Notes: generated by a model not told the origin, from the sequence alone. 12,045 bases of DNA from an uncultured Collinsella sp. (GCA_937958315.1 CALFGH010000159.1:1-12045); one strand, 5' to 3'; numbered from the stretch's first letter, positions 1 through 5,961 are shown. Translations and numbers: made by a program.

Positions 1-176
1 GCAGGATCGCAGTCGTCGAGAACAACGTTCTCGCCGCAGCTCGCGGTGCCGCCGTTACCCGGCGCGATGTAGAGCTTGCCGGCGCGCGGTGATGCTGCGA
101 GCTTGGCTGCCAGAGCATGCTCGCGGCCGCCGCTGCCCAACAACAGGATGTCGATGGTTTGAGTGTCCGCCTTCAA
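1..176 (-). CDS. purD: Phosphoribosylamine-glycine ligase (GAR synthetase), 5' part only
   Basis: This is the first 58 codons of a minus-strand gene that runs off the left edge. PurD joins phosphoribosylamine and glycine using ATP in de novo purine synthesis in the cytoplasm. The visible N-terminus holds the ATP-grasp family's opening strand and glycine loop, ILLLGSGGREHALA (about residues 10-23), followed by LYIAPGNGGTA, both characteristic of PurD. I chose a TTG start at 174-176 because AGGAGG (182-187 on the complement) lies five bases upstream and the reading begins just before the conserved strand. No ATG fits. The gene follows purA on the same strand with a 118-bp gap holding two hairpins, so two purine genes are adjacent but may not be strictly co-transcribed. 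Identification is firm; the exact start is slightly less so. Confidence 0.9.
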   Translation of the reverse strand, partial: MKADTQTIDILLLGSGGREHALAAKLAASPRAGKLYIAPGNGGTASCGENVVLDDCDP

Positions 177-199
177 GGGTGCCTCCTCTATGGATTACC

Positions 200-218
200 G
201 GCCCGCTCCGCGCGGGCC
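200..218 (-). other. Short GC hairpin just upstream of purD
   Basis: A perfect 7-bp inverted repeat, GGCCCGC at 200-206 and GCGGGCC at 212-218, with a 5-base loop. It lies about 13 bases before the purD ribosome binding site and is not followed by a T-tract, so it is not a standard terminator. It may be a leader stem affecting purD translation, or have no function. Confidence 0.4.
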
Positions 219-220
219 CA

Positions 221-272
221 TTACAAGCAAATATACCCCTCGGCCGCCCATCTGGGCTGCAAAGGGGTATAT
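221..272 (-). terminator. Probable purA terminator, nested inverted repeat
   Basis: ATATACCCCT at 231-240 and AGGGGTATAT at 263-272 form a perfect 10-bp outer stem. Inside it GCCCA-TC-TGGGC (246-257) forms an inner stem, so the structure is a long two-tier hairpin. It starts 22 bases past the purA stop. On the minus strand it is followed by TTTGCTTGT, only moderately T-rich, so termination may be partial and allow read-through to purD. Confidence 0.5.
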
Positions 273-294
273 CGCAATAACCAAATAACGCCGA

Positions 295-1581
295 TTACTT
301 CCAGAATCGGTTGATGATCTGCTCGCGACCGGCGCCAACGCCGATGAACGTCACGCGGGTGTGTGCCAGATCCTCGATAAATGCCACGTAGTCCTGAGCC
401 TCCTGCGGCAGCTCCTCAAAGCTGCGGCAACCGGTGATGTCGCACTTCCAACCAGGGAGCTCCTCGTAGATGGGCTTGGCGTGCTCAAAACGAACCTGAT
501 GCTCGGGCACGCTCGTGTAACGCTCGCCGTCGACGTCATAGGCAACGCACACCTTAACGGTGTCGAAGGCCGAAAGCACGTCGAGCTTGGTCACGGCGAT
601 GTCGGTGAGGCCGTTGACACGTGAGGCATAGTTGGCGATAGGGCCGTCAAACCAGCCGCAGCGACGACGGCGACCGGTGGTCACGCCGTACTCATAGCCC
701 TCCTCGGTCAGCGTATGGCCGGCCTCGGACTCATAGGAAAGCTCGGTGGGCATGGGGCCCGAACCGACGCGGGTGATATAGGCCTTCATGACGCCCAGCA
801 CGCGGTCGACATTCTTCATACCGACACCGGAGCCGGTGATGGCACCGCCGGCGGTGCAGTTGGAAGACGTCACGTACGGATAGGTGCCGTGGTCAATGTC
901 GAGCAGCGTTGCCTGGGCGCCCTCGAACAGCAGGTCCTTGCCCTCGTCGATCATGTTGTTGAGCAGCAGGCTCGTCTCGGTGATGTAGGGGCGCAGGCGC
1001 TCGGCCATGGGCAGGTACTCGTCGCAGATCTGGTCCACGGTGTAGGTGGGCAGGTGGTAGATGAGCTCCAGCTCGGGATTCACGCGGGCAAGAGCGGTCT
1101 CCAGCTTGTCGCGGAACAGCGCCTCGTCCAGCATGTCCTGCATGCGCAGGCCGATGCGGGCCATCTTGTCCTGGTAGCACGGACCGATGCCGCGCTTGGT
1201 GGTACCAATGTTCTTCTTGCCGAGCTTCTGCTCAAAAGCACCATCCAGATCGATGTGGTACGGCATGATGATGTGCGCGTTGCCACTGATCTTGAGGTTC
1301 TTGGTGGTGATGCCGTCGGCCTCGAACATGTCAATCTCCTCAAGGACAACCTTGGGGTTGACAACGCAGCCGTTACCGATCACCGACATATGGTCGGAAT
1401 ACATGATGCCGGAGGGCACCTGGTGCAGGCCGTACTTCTTGCCGTTGACGACGATGGTGTGGCCGGCGTTGTTACCGCCCGAATAGCGCACGACGGCATC
1501 GAAGTCGCCGGCGACCAGGTCGCAGATCTTACCCTTGCCCTCATCGCCCCACTGGGCACCGACCAAAACGGTTGACGGCAT
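295..1581 (-). CDS. purA: Adenylosuccinate synthetase
   Basis: PurA condenses IMP and aspartate with GTP to adenylosuccinate, the first committed step to AMP, in the cytoplasm. The 428-residue length is normal for the family. Near the N-terminus is the GTP/phosphate loop GAQWGDEGKGK (8-18) with the catalytic acid D13, then NNAGHT with the catalytic H41. GTTKRGIGP (126-134) is the IMP-binding signature, FEGAQATLLDIDHGTYPYVT (219-238) the second family signature, and TTGRRRRCGWFD (301-312) the base-binding region. The ATG is preceded by AAGGAG about seven bases upstream. It lies between dnaB and purD on the same strand, 93 bp after the dnaB stop, with its own candidate promoter overlapping the dnaB 3' end. 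Nothing is missing or unusual. Confidence 0.98.
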   Translation of the reverse strand: MPSTVLVGAQWGDEGKGKICDLVAGDFDAVVRYSGGNNAGHTIVVNGKKYGLHQVPSGIMYSDHMSVIGNGCVVNPKVVLEEIDMFEADGITTKNLKISGNAHIIMPYHIDLDGAFEQKLGKKNIGTTKRGIGPCYQDKMARIGLRMQDMLDEALFRDKLETALARVNPELELIYHLPTYTVDQICDEYLPMAERLRPYITETSLLLNNMIDEGKDLLFEGAQATLLDIDHGTYPYVTSSNCTAGGAITGSGVGMKNVDRVLGVMKAYITRVGSGPMPTELSYESEAGHTLTEEGYEYGVTTGRRRRCGWFDGPIANYASRVNGLTDIAVTKLDVLSAFDTVKVCVAYDVDGERYTSVPEHQVRFEHAKPIYEELPGWKCDITGCRSFEELPQEAQDYVAFIEDLAHTRVTFIGVGAGREQIINRFWK

Positions 1582-1647
1582 GTTTACTCCTTACATTCAT
1601 GGACTGTCTACGCGCCACGCTGGCACGCAGAAGCACAAAACATTCCC

Positions 1648-1676
1648 AGTATACCCGTGCAACGGGCGCCTGTCCT
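1648..1676 (-). promoter_or_regulatory. Candidate purA promoter
   Basis: On the minus strand AGGACA (1671-1676) and TATACT (1648-1653) are separated by 17 bases, matching four and five of six consensus positions for the main sigma factor. The spacer holds an inverted repeat CCCGT-GCA-ACGGG (1654-1666), which could be an operator or a weak dnaB end hairpin. The -35 box overlaps the dnaB stop codon. Confidence 0.45.
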
Positions 1677-3066
1677 ACTCCTCGGTATGCGCCCCATCAA
1701 GCTCATAGAACTTGGTGGATGCCGGCAGGAACATCAGGTCGACGTCGCCGATCGGGCCCGAACGGTTCTTGGCCACGACGATACGCGTAACGCCCTCGTC
1801 GGGTCGGTCGTCGCGCGAGGCCTCGGCCTCGTCGGCGGATCGGTCCAAGAACATGACGATGTCGGCGTCCTGCTCGATGGAGCCCGATTCACGCAGGTCG
1901 GACAGCTGCGGGCGCTTGCCGGTACGGGATTCGACCTGACGCGAGAGCTGCGACAGCGCGATGAGCGGGATCTTGAGCTCCTTGGCCATGATCTTCAGAC
2001 CACGCGACATCTCCGAGACCTCGACGGTACGGCTCTCGGAGCGGCGTCCCGGCGGAGGACTCACCAGCTGCAGGTAGTCCAGGATGATGATTGCCTTCTC
2101 CTTGTTATGGAGCATACGGCGGCTCTTGGCGCGAATCTCGGTCACTGTGGTGCCGGGCGTATCGTCAATCAGAATATCGAGCTTGGATAAGGTCTGCGTG
2201 GCCTCGTTGATATTGGCCCACTGCTCGGGGCTAATGCGGCCCGTACGGAAGTCGCTGATCGAGATCATGGCGTAGGCGCAAATCAGACGCTGGGCAATTT
2301 CCTTGCCCGACATCTCCAGCGAGAAGAAGCCGACGGTATAACCGGCAGCGGCAGCGTTGAGCGCCAGGTTCAGAGCGAACGACGTCTTACCTACAGCAGG
2401 ACGGGCGCCGATGATGATGAGCTGGCCCTCGCGAAAACCCATGAGCATGCGGTCGAGTGACGGGAAGCCCGTGGGCACGCCTGCAGCCTGACCACCGGCC
2501 TTGCACACTTCCTCGGCCTCGTTATAGGCCTCGACCATAAACTCGGTCAACGTCTTGTAGCTCGACTTGACCTCGCGCGCCGTAACCTTGAGCAGCTTGC
2601 TCTCGGCCAGCTCCACGACCTCTTTGGTGTCGGTGGGGGCGTTATATGCCAGCGCGTTGATCTCGTTAGTGGCGCCGATCAGCTCGCGCAGCATCGAGTC
2701 GCGACGAACGATGGCGGCATGGTGCTGCCAGTTAACGAGCGACAGAGTCTGTCCCATCAGCTCCAAAATGTACGCCTCGCCGCCCACGGCATCGAGCTTG
2801 TTGATGCTTCGCAGGTAATCGATCAGCGAGATAGAGTCAATGGGGATACGACTGTTATACATATCGACCATCGCGGTATAGATGGTCTTATGAATGGGCC
2901 GGTAGAAGTCATCGGGCTGCAGCTCGACTTGGGCCTCTTCGACCACCTCGGGCGATAGCAGCATAGCGGCCAGTACGTTGGCCTCTGCATCTTGGTTTTG
3001 GGGGAGACCCAACTTAGAGCCACGGTCCTCGACCGTCAGCCCCGTCTCCCTATCGTCATATGCCAT
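1675..3066 (-). CDS. dnaB: Replicative DNA helicase DnaB
   Basis: DnaB is the hexameric ring helicase that unwinds DNA ahead of the replisome and binds primase. The 463-residue protein has the N-terminal primase-interacting helical domain (about 20-120), a linker, and the RecA-like ATPase domain from about residue 195. Walker A is GARPAVGKT (220-228), followed by FSLEMS (248-253), Walker B IIILDYLQL (326-334), ALSQLSR and the DLRESGSIEQDADIV segment typical of DnaB. No intein interrupts it. I prefer the ATG at 3064-3066 because TGAGGA lies five or six bases upstream. An in-frame ATG at 3078 would add four residues but overlaps that ribosome binding site. The gene is separated from rplI by a terminator, so it is transcribed on its own, probably from the promoter near 3100. 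Confidence 0.97.
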   Translation of the reverse strand: MAYDDRETGLTVEDRGSKLGLPQNQDAEANVLAAMLLSPEVVEEAQVELQPDDFYRPIHKTIYTAMVDMYNSRIPIDSISLIDYLRSINKLDAVGGEAYILELMGQTLSLVNWQHHAAIVRRDSMLRELIGATNEINALAYNAPTDTKEVVELAESKLLKVTAREVKSSYKTLTEFMVEAYNEAEEVCKAGGQAAGVPTGFPSLDRMLMGFREGQLIIIGARPAVGKTSFALNLALNAAAAGYTVGFFSLEMSGKEIAQRLICAYAMISISDFRTGRISPEQWANINEATQTLSKLDILIDDTPGTTVTEIRAKSRRMLHNKEKAIIILDYLQLVSPPPGRRSESRTVEVSEMSRGLKIMAKELKIPLIALSQLSRQVESRTGKRPQLSDLRESGSIEQDADIVMFLDRSADEAEASRDDRPDEGVTRIVVAKNRSGPIGDVDLMFLPASTKFYELDGAHTEE

Positions 3067-3099
3067 GAGCGTCCTCATTCATATCGCTTGCGAGCATCC

Positions 3100-3135
3100 A
3101 TAGTATCAGCCGCGGCTATAAATCGAGCCGCGGCT
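3100..3135 (-). promoter_or_regulatory. Candidate dnaB promoter with tandem 10-bp palindromes
   Basis: On the minus strand TG-A-TACTAT (-10 box at 3100-3105, with an extended -10 TG) lies 34 bases upstream of the chosen dnaB start; no good -35 box is visible. Two identical perfect palindromes AGCCGCGGCT sit at 3108-3117 and 3126-3135, 18 bp centre to centre, right upstream of the -10 box. They could be an operator bound by a dimeric regulator, or could pair with each other as a hairpin in RNA. The repeats are certain; the promoter is inferred. Confidence 0.45.
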
Positions 3136-3165
3136 TGGCAATCATCACCGAACCAAACGGATGAA

Positions 3166-3185
3166 CGGTCCCATACACGGGACCG
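3166..3185. other. Inverted repeat in the rplI-dnaB gap
   Basis: CGGTCCC (3166-3172) and GGGACCG (3179-3185) form a perfect 7-bp stem with a 6-base loop. There is no T-tract on either side. It lies between the rplI terminator and the dnaB promoter region. Function unknown. Confidence 0.35.
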
Positions 3186-3219
3186 CATCTCAATGACTGC
3201 CACGACACTCACCCAGCGC

Positions 3220-3258
3220 AAAAAATAAAAGGGCGCCCTGGTCTCCCAGAGCGCCCTT
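3220..3258 (-). terminator. Rho-independent terminator of the rpsF-ssb-rpsR-rplI operon
   Basis: On the minus strand AAGGGCGC pairs with GCGCCCTT (3251-3258 with 3229-3236), then after one mismatch CTGG pairs with CCAG around a 4-base loop. The stem is followed by TTTTATTTTTT. It begins 33 bases after the rplI stop codon and is the clearest terminator in the housekeeping block. Confidence 0.9.
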
Positions 3259-3290
3259 CTTAGAACAAGATTGTTGCGTTGCAGCAAATG

Positions 3291-3830
3291 CTACTCGGCA
3301 GCAGCCTCGGTCTCGACCTCGGCGGTCTCGGCCTCGGCGACCTCAGCGGTCTCCTCAACCTCAGCCTCGGCAGCGAGCTCCTCGGCGGTAACGCCGACGA
3401 GAACGACAACCTCGGCCTTGATCTCGCGGTACAGCGAGATAGCGACGGTGTGGGCACCGGCAACCTTGATGGGCTTACCGAGCTCGACGCGCTTGCGGTC
3501 GATGTCCATACCGAGCTGATCCTTGATAGCGTCAGCGATCATAGCGGCAGTAACGGAGCCAAAGAGGATGCCCTCGTCGCCAACCTTGACGTCAACGGTG
3601 ACCTGCTTGCCCTCGAAGGCAGCCTTGGTCTCGTTGGCGGTAGCCAGACGGACGGCCTCGCGCTTGGCGATGTTGTTGCGACGCTCGTCAAGCTGCTTGA
3701 GGTTGCCCTTGGTGGCGGCAACAGCGAGCTTCTTGGGGAACAGGAAGTTCTCAGCGTAACCCTGAGCGACCTCTACGACGTCACCCTCGCCGCCCTTGCC
3801 CTTGATCTCATCGAGAAGAATAACCTTCAT
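3291..3830 (-). CDS. rplI: 50S ribosomal protein L9 with acidic C-terminal tail
   Basis: L9 binds 23S rRNA near the L1 stalk and bridges neighbouring ribosomes; it helps keep frame. The N-terminal domain begins MKVILLDEIKGKGGEGDVV and continues through the family signature around GYAENFLFPKKLA (about 24-36). A long central helix and the C-terminal domain, including the GSVTAAMIADAI segment, follow. At 179 residues it is about 30 longer than the usual L9 of roughly 150. The extra residues are an Ala/Glu-rich tail made of repeated AEVE/TAE-like units, low-complexity and acidic. The ATG has AAGGGAG upstream at good spacing. It is the last gene of the rpsF operon, 15 bp after rpsR, and a terminator follows. 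Confidence 0.96.
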   Translation of the reverse strand: MKVILLDEIKGKGGEGDVVEVAQGYAENFLFPKKLAVAATKGNLKQLDERRNNIAKREAVRLATANETKAAFEGKQVTVDVKVGDEGILFGSVTAAMIADAIKDQLGMDIDRKRVELGKPIKVAGAHTVAISLYREIKAEVVVLVGVTAEELAAEAEVEETAEVAEAETAEVETEAAAE

Positions 3831-3845
3831 GATGCGTCTCCCTTC

Positions 3846-4112
3846 TTAGCCGCGGTCGCGGTTGCCACGAGAGGAAACCACGGGGACGGTGTACGGCAGG
3901 AGAGCCATCTCGCGGGCGCGCTTGATGGCGTTGGCGATGTCATGCTGATGCTGCGTGCAAGCGCCAGTGACGCGACGGGGCTTGATCTTGCCACGGTCGG
4001 TCATGTACTTACGGAGAAGCTGAGTGTCCTTATAGTCGATGAACTCAGTGTTCTCCTTGCAGAACTGGCAGTACTTACGACGCGGCTGACGTGCAGAATA
4101 ATCATTAGCCAT
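3846..4112 (-). CDS. rpsR: 30S ribosomal protein S18
   Basis: S18 forms a heterodimer with S6 on the platform of the small subunit. The 88-residue protein starts MANDYSARQ, chosen because AAAGG lies about eight or nine bases upstream. A longer frame to 4163 lacks a ribosome site and has a non-family N-terminus. CQFC (15-18) and C52-T-Q-H55 would form a zinc site, so this is a cysteine-containing (C+) type S18; zinc binding is inferred from that pattern. IDYKDTQLLRKYMTDRGKI (25-43) is the conserved core. The gene sits between ssb and rplI in the standard rpsF-ssb-rpsR-rplI order, so its partner S6 is made from the same transcript. Confidence 0.97.
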   Translation of the reverse strand: MANDYSARQPRRKYCQFCKENTEFIDYKDTQLLRKYMTDRGKIKPRRVTGACTQHQHDIANAIKRAREMALLPYTVPVVSSRGNRDRG

Positions 4113-4136
4113 GTCAAAATACCTTTCGTTTGGCAA

Positions 4137-4152
4137 CTTCGGCGAGCCGAAG
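4137..4152 (-). other. Intercistronic hairpin between ssb and rpsR
   Basis: CTTCGGC (4137-4143) and GCCGAAG (4146-4152) form a compact stem with a tetraloop-sized turn in the 72-bp gap. No T-tract follows, so it is more likely an mRNA stability or processing stem than a terminator. Confidence 0.4.
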
Positions 4153-4184
4153 CCGCCTCTCACTCAAAAATAGGTGAACAACCC

Positions 4185-4637
4185 TTAGAACGGGATGTCC
4201 TCATCGTAGACGTCGACCGCGGGCGGCGTAGCCACCGGTGCGGCAGGACGTGCTGCGGGCGCGGGAGCTGCGGGGGCGTAACCGCCCTGATCGTAGCCAC
4301 CCTGGCCACCACGGGAGCTCATAAACTCGATCTCATCGACGATGACCTCAAGCTTGCTCCTGCGCTGGCCGTCGCGCTCCCAAGAGCTGTAGCGCAGCTT
4401 GCCCTCGATCGCGACCTTGTTTCCCTTTGCCAGGAAACGGCTCACGGCCTCGGCGCGGGTGCCGAACATAGTGCAGTCGACAAAGTTGGGATAGTCCTCC
4501 CACTCGCCAGTCTGCGCGTTGCGGCGACGATCGTTCACGGCGACGCCAAAGGACAGAACCTGGGTTCCGCCGGCGGTGGCGCGCAGCTCGGGATCGCGGG
4601 TGAGGTTACCGGTGATGTTCACTCGATTGATGCTCAT
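4185..4637 (-). CDS. ssb: Single-stranded DNA-binding protein
   Basis: SSB coats single-stranded DNA during replication, repair and recombination and recruits partner proteins through its C-terminal tip. The 150-residue protein has an N-terminal OB fold (about 1-110) starting MSINRVNITGNLTRDPELR and including the segments VDCTMFGTRAEAVSRFLAKG and KLRYSSWERDGQRRSKLEV. A Gly/Pro/Ala-rich flexible linker with GGYDQGGY follows. The acidic tip is DEDIPF, intact. An AGAGGAAG ribosome site lies upstream of the ATG. The gene lies between rpsF and rpsR, the common operon position for the replicative SSB. Confidence 0.97.
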   Translation of the reverse strand: MSINRVNITGNLTRDPELRATAGGTQVLSFGVAVNDRRRNAQTGEWEDYPNFVDCTMFGTRAEAVSRFLAKGNKVAIEGKLRYSSWERDGQRRSKLEVIVDEIEFMSSRGGQGGYDQGGYAPAAPAPAARPAAPVATPPAVDVYDEDIPF

Positions 4638-4685
4638 AACTCACTACTTCCTCTTGGGGCACAAGCCCAGTCCAAAACGACAGTC

Positions 4686-4979
4686 TTACTCCTGGTCGTC
4701 GCGACGGACGATCATGTGGCGGACCACAGCGTCGGTGATGCGCAGGACGCGATCAAGCTCGGCGATCTGGGTAGGATCTGCGTGGAAGTTGATGAGGGTG
4801 TAGTCACCATCGGTGAGGTCGTTGATCTCGTAGGCGAGCTTGCGCTTGCCCCACTCGTCAACGGAGTCGACCTTGCCAGCGCCCTCAGCGATCGTGGTAT
4901 CGATACGCTTCATAACAGCGAGACGAGTCTCGGGGTCGAGCGACGGGTCAACAAAGAACAGCAGTTCATAAGCCTTCAT
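4686..4979 (-). CDS. rpsF: 30S ribosomal protein S6
   Basis: S6 binds S18 and sits on the 30S platform. The 97-residue protein begins MKAYELLFFVDPSLDPETR and contains the conserved GKRKLAYEINDLTDGDYTLI segment (about 51-70). The start at 4979 is favoured over the in-frame ATG at 5000 because a near-perfect ribosome site, GGAGGTG (4985-4991 on the complement), lies upstream at normal spacing and would be inside the longer frame. It is the first gene of the rpsF-ssb-rpsR-rplI operon. The leader just upstream carries a hairpin whose loop can pair with this ribosome site, which suggests translational control. Confidence 0.97.
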   Translation of the reverse strand: MKAYELLFFVDPSLDPETRLAVMKRIDTTIAEGAGKVDSVDEWGKRKLAYEINDLTDGDYTLINFHADPTQIAELDRVLRITDAVVRHMIVRRDDQE

Positions 4980-4984
4980 ATTGT

Positions 4985-5034
4985 CACCTCCTCTGGGCAA
5001 ATGTGGCTTCAGGTCGTGAAGGTGCGCCTGAAGC
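4985..5034 (-). promoter_or_regulatory. rpsF mRNA leader: hairpin with anti-ribosome-site loop
   Basis: On the minus strand GCTTCAGG and CCTGAAGC (5027-5034 with 5006-5013) form a perfect 8-bp stem closing a 13-base loop. Within the loop CACCTTC (5018-5024) is complementary over seven positions, one a G-U wobble, to the rpsF ribosome site GGAGGTG (4985-4991). The two could form a pseudoknot that hides the start. S6:S18 complexes are known to bind a structured rpsF leader in several bacteria; whether this is that motif is inferred from position, not matched to a model. Confidence 0.55.
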
Positions 5035-5050
5035 AGGAAAAGACTTGGTA

Positions 5051-5079
5051 ATAATATCTTTCAACCTCCCAGGCTGCAA
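5051..5079 (-). promoter_or_regulatory. Candidate promoter of the rpsF operon
   Basis: On the minus strand TTGCAG (5074-5079) and TATTAT (5051-5056) are 17 bases apart. The -10 box matches five of six consensus positions. Transcription would start near 5044, just before the leader hairpin. Confidence 0.6.
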
Positions 5080-5441
5080 GAATATGCAGCTACAACCTCA
5101 TGACCTCCACATATGTCCATGCTTACACGGCTCTTCATGCGTATTCCAACCAAATGCTGACCAAGAGCTTGACGGATTCGATAGCAAGATACGCTGCGGC
5201 GAGGACAACCCGAGCCAAACCGCAGGTCGCCGATTGCAGGGTTGTGGTCGCGAAATGCATGCCAGTGGTTCGATCGATTGCCTCGAAATTTTTAAATTCG
5301 CTGCCACGTCATTCATGAATACCCATTTTGAACAGGTCATCGAGCGCGATCTGGCTGGTCAGGATGCTTTTTTAGTACTTATCCGGCACATGCCGGATAC
5401 GAGCGCGGAGCGAGCGGTTTAAAAAATGCCAAGTTTTCTGT
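5080..5441. other. Intergenic region between divergent rpsF operon and tRNA-Ser; no supported gene
   Basis: I see no convincing coding sequence here: frames are short, lack ribosome sites and have no recognisable family. The main structure is a 20-bp inverted repeat, TATCCGGC-ACAT-GCCGGATA (5380-5399), preceded by six or seven T's. It has no T-tract following it on either strand, so it is not an ordinary terminator. It sits about 45 bp upstream of the tRNA promoter. Confidence 0.5.
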
Positions 5442-5469
5442 TTGCACTTTTCGATTCCTCGTGTATACT
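5442..5469 (+). promoter_or_regulatory. Candidate promoter for the tRNA-Ser genes
   Basis: TTGCAC (5442-5447) and TATACT (5464-5469) with a 16-base spacer (17 if TTTGCA is used) lie 16 bases upstream of the first tRNA. This is a strong-looking pair for the housekeeping sigma factor. Confidence 0.7.
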
Positions 5470-5485
5470 GACTTTCGCATTTAAC

Positions 5486-5576
5486 GGAGAGTTGTCCGAG
5501 TGGCCGAAGGAGCACGATTGGAAATCGTGTAGGCGTCAAAAGCGTCTCCAGGGTTCAAATCCCTGACTCTCCGCCA
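5486..5576 (+). tRNA. tRNA-Ser (anticodon GGA)
   Basis: Acceptor strands GGAGAGT (5486-5492) and ACTCTCC (5566-5572) pair fully. They are followed by discriminator G and an encoded CCA (5574-5576). The anticodon stem CACGA/TCGTG closes the loop TTGGAAA, giving anticodon GGA (5520-5522), which reads UCC and UCU. A long variable arm (class II tRNA) and the T-arm GGGTTCAAATCCC confirm serine. It has its own promoter and terminator. Confidence 0.97.
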
Positions 5577-5585
5577 GTTAATTCC

Positions 5586-5615
5586 AAAGCAGGCCTTAGT
5601 GCCTGCTTTGTTTTT
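5586..5615 (+). terminator. Terminator after tRNA-Ser(GGA)
   Basis: AAAGCAGGC (5586-5594) and GCCTGCTTT (5601-5609) form a perfect 9-bp stem with a 6-base loop, followed by GTTTTT. Confidence 0.9.
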
Positions 5616-5624
5616 ACCCCACGC

Positions 5625-5715
5625 GGAGGGGTGGCAGAGTGGTTGAATGCGGCGGTCTCGAAAACCGTTTGGCCTGTATAAGGTCACGAGGGTTCGAATC
5701 CCTCCTCCTCCGCCA
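5625..5715 (+). tRNA. tRNA-Ser (anticodon CGA)
   Basis: Acceptor strands GGAGGGG (5625-5631) and CTCCTCC (5705-5711) pair with one G-U. They are followed by discriminator G and encoded CCA (5713-5715). The anticodon loop CTCGAAA (5657-5663) gives anticodon CGA, which reads UCG. The T-arm is GAGGG-TTCGAAT-CCCTC (5688-5704), and a long variable arm marks a class II serine tRNA. It follows tRNA-Ser(GGA) across a terminator. Its 3' end is repeated in inverted orientation at 5780-5804. Confidence 0.97.
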
Positions 5716-5727
5716 TTTAGATTGAGG

Positions 5728-5757
5728 AAGCTCCCAGTATTGGGGGCTTTTTTGTTT
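5728..5757 (+). terminator. Terminator after tRNA-Ser(CGA)
   Basis: AAGCTCCCA (5728-5736) pairs with TGGGGGCTT (5741-5749), with one G-U and a 4-base loop. A run of seven T's and further T-rich sequence follow. Confidence 0.88.
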
Positions 5758-5779
5758 TGAGTCCCTAACAAGCAAATAC

Positions 5780-5804
5780 GGCGGAGGAGGAGGGATTCGA
5801 ACCC
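5780..5804 (-). repeat. Inverted 25-bp copy of the tRNA-Ser(CGA) 3' end
   Basis: These 25 bases are the exact reverse complement of 5690-5714, which spans the T-arm 3' half, acceptor strand and CC of tRNA-Ser(CGA). Identity stops sharply at both ends, and no other tRNA arms follow on the minus strand, so this is a fragment and not a second gene. tRNA 3' ends are common targets of tyrosine integrases, but an integration scar would normally be a direct repeat; the inverted orientation needs another step such as inversion. It could also simply be a hairpin partner of the tRNA. Confidence 0.85.
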
Positions 5805-5961
5805 GCCAGGGCGCGGAGCGTAAAGAAAACGCGCCAACGGAGCGTTTTTAGCGCAGCGCGGTCGGCGCCAGCCGACCGGATATATTTTGAGCTTCGCTCA
5901 AAATTTGGACATCCCTCCTATTCAGCCACGCCCTCATCGCGTTTAGCATCAACCCAGATCC
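5805..5961. other. Non-coding stretch with stacked hairpins
   Basis: No gene is supported here. CGGTCGGC-GCCA-GCCGACCG (5859-5878) is a perfect 8-bp stem. ATTTTGAGC-TTC-GCTCAAAAT (5884-5904) is a perfect 9-bp stem. GGCGCG/CGCGCC (5810-5815 with 5830-5835) is a weaker one, and CGGAGCGT occurs twice, 24 bp apart (5814 and 5838). The run joins the tRNA-end fragment to the palindrome-nuclease cassette and may be the remains of an inserted element. Confidence 0.5.

Noticed and set aside
715..1575. 286-codon plus-strand frame
   Set aside because: Antisense to purA, which has complete catalytic motifs.
3279..5051. 590-codon open frame on the plus strand over the ribosomal protein operon
   Set aside because: It runs antisense to rplI, rpsR, ssb and rpsF, all unmistakable. 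High GC makes long shadow frames common.
5003..5422. 139-codon plus-strand frame in the rpsF-tRNA gap
   Set aside because: It overlaps the rpsF leader and promoter, lacks a ribosome site and has no recognisable domain.
5481..5837. 118-codon minus-strand frame
   Set aside because: It covers both tRNA-Ser genes in reverse. Its protein is only translated tRNA and terminator sequence.
5780..5870. A third tRNA-Ser gene on the minus strand
   Set aside because: Only the 3' acceptor and T-arm part is present; no anticodon arm, D arm or 5' acceptor strand follows.
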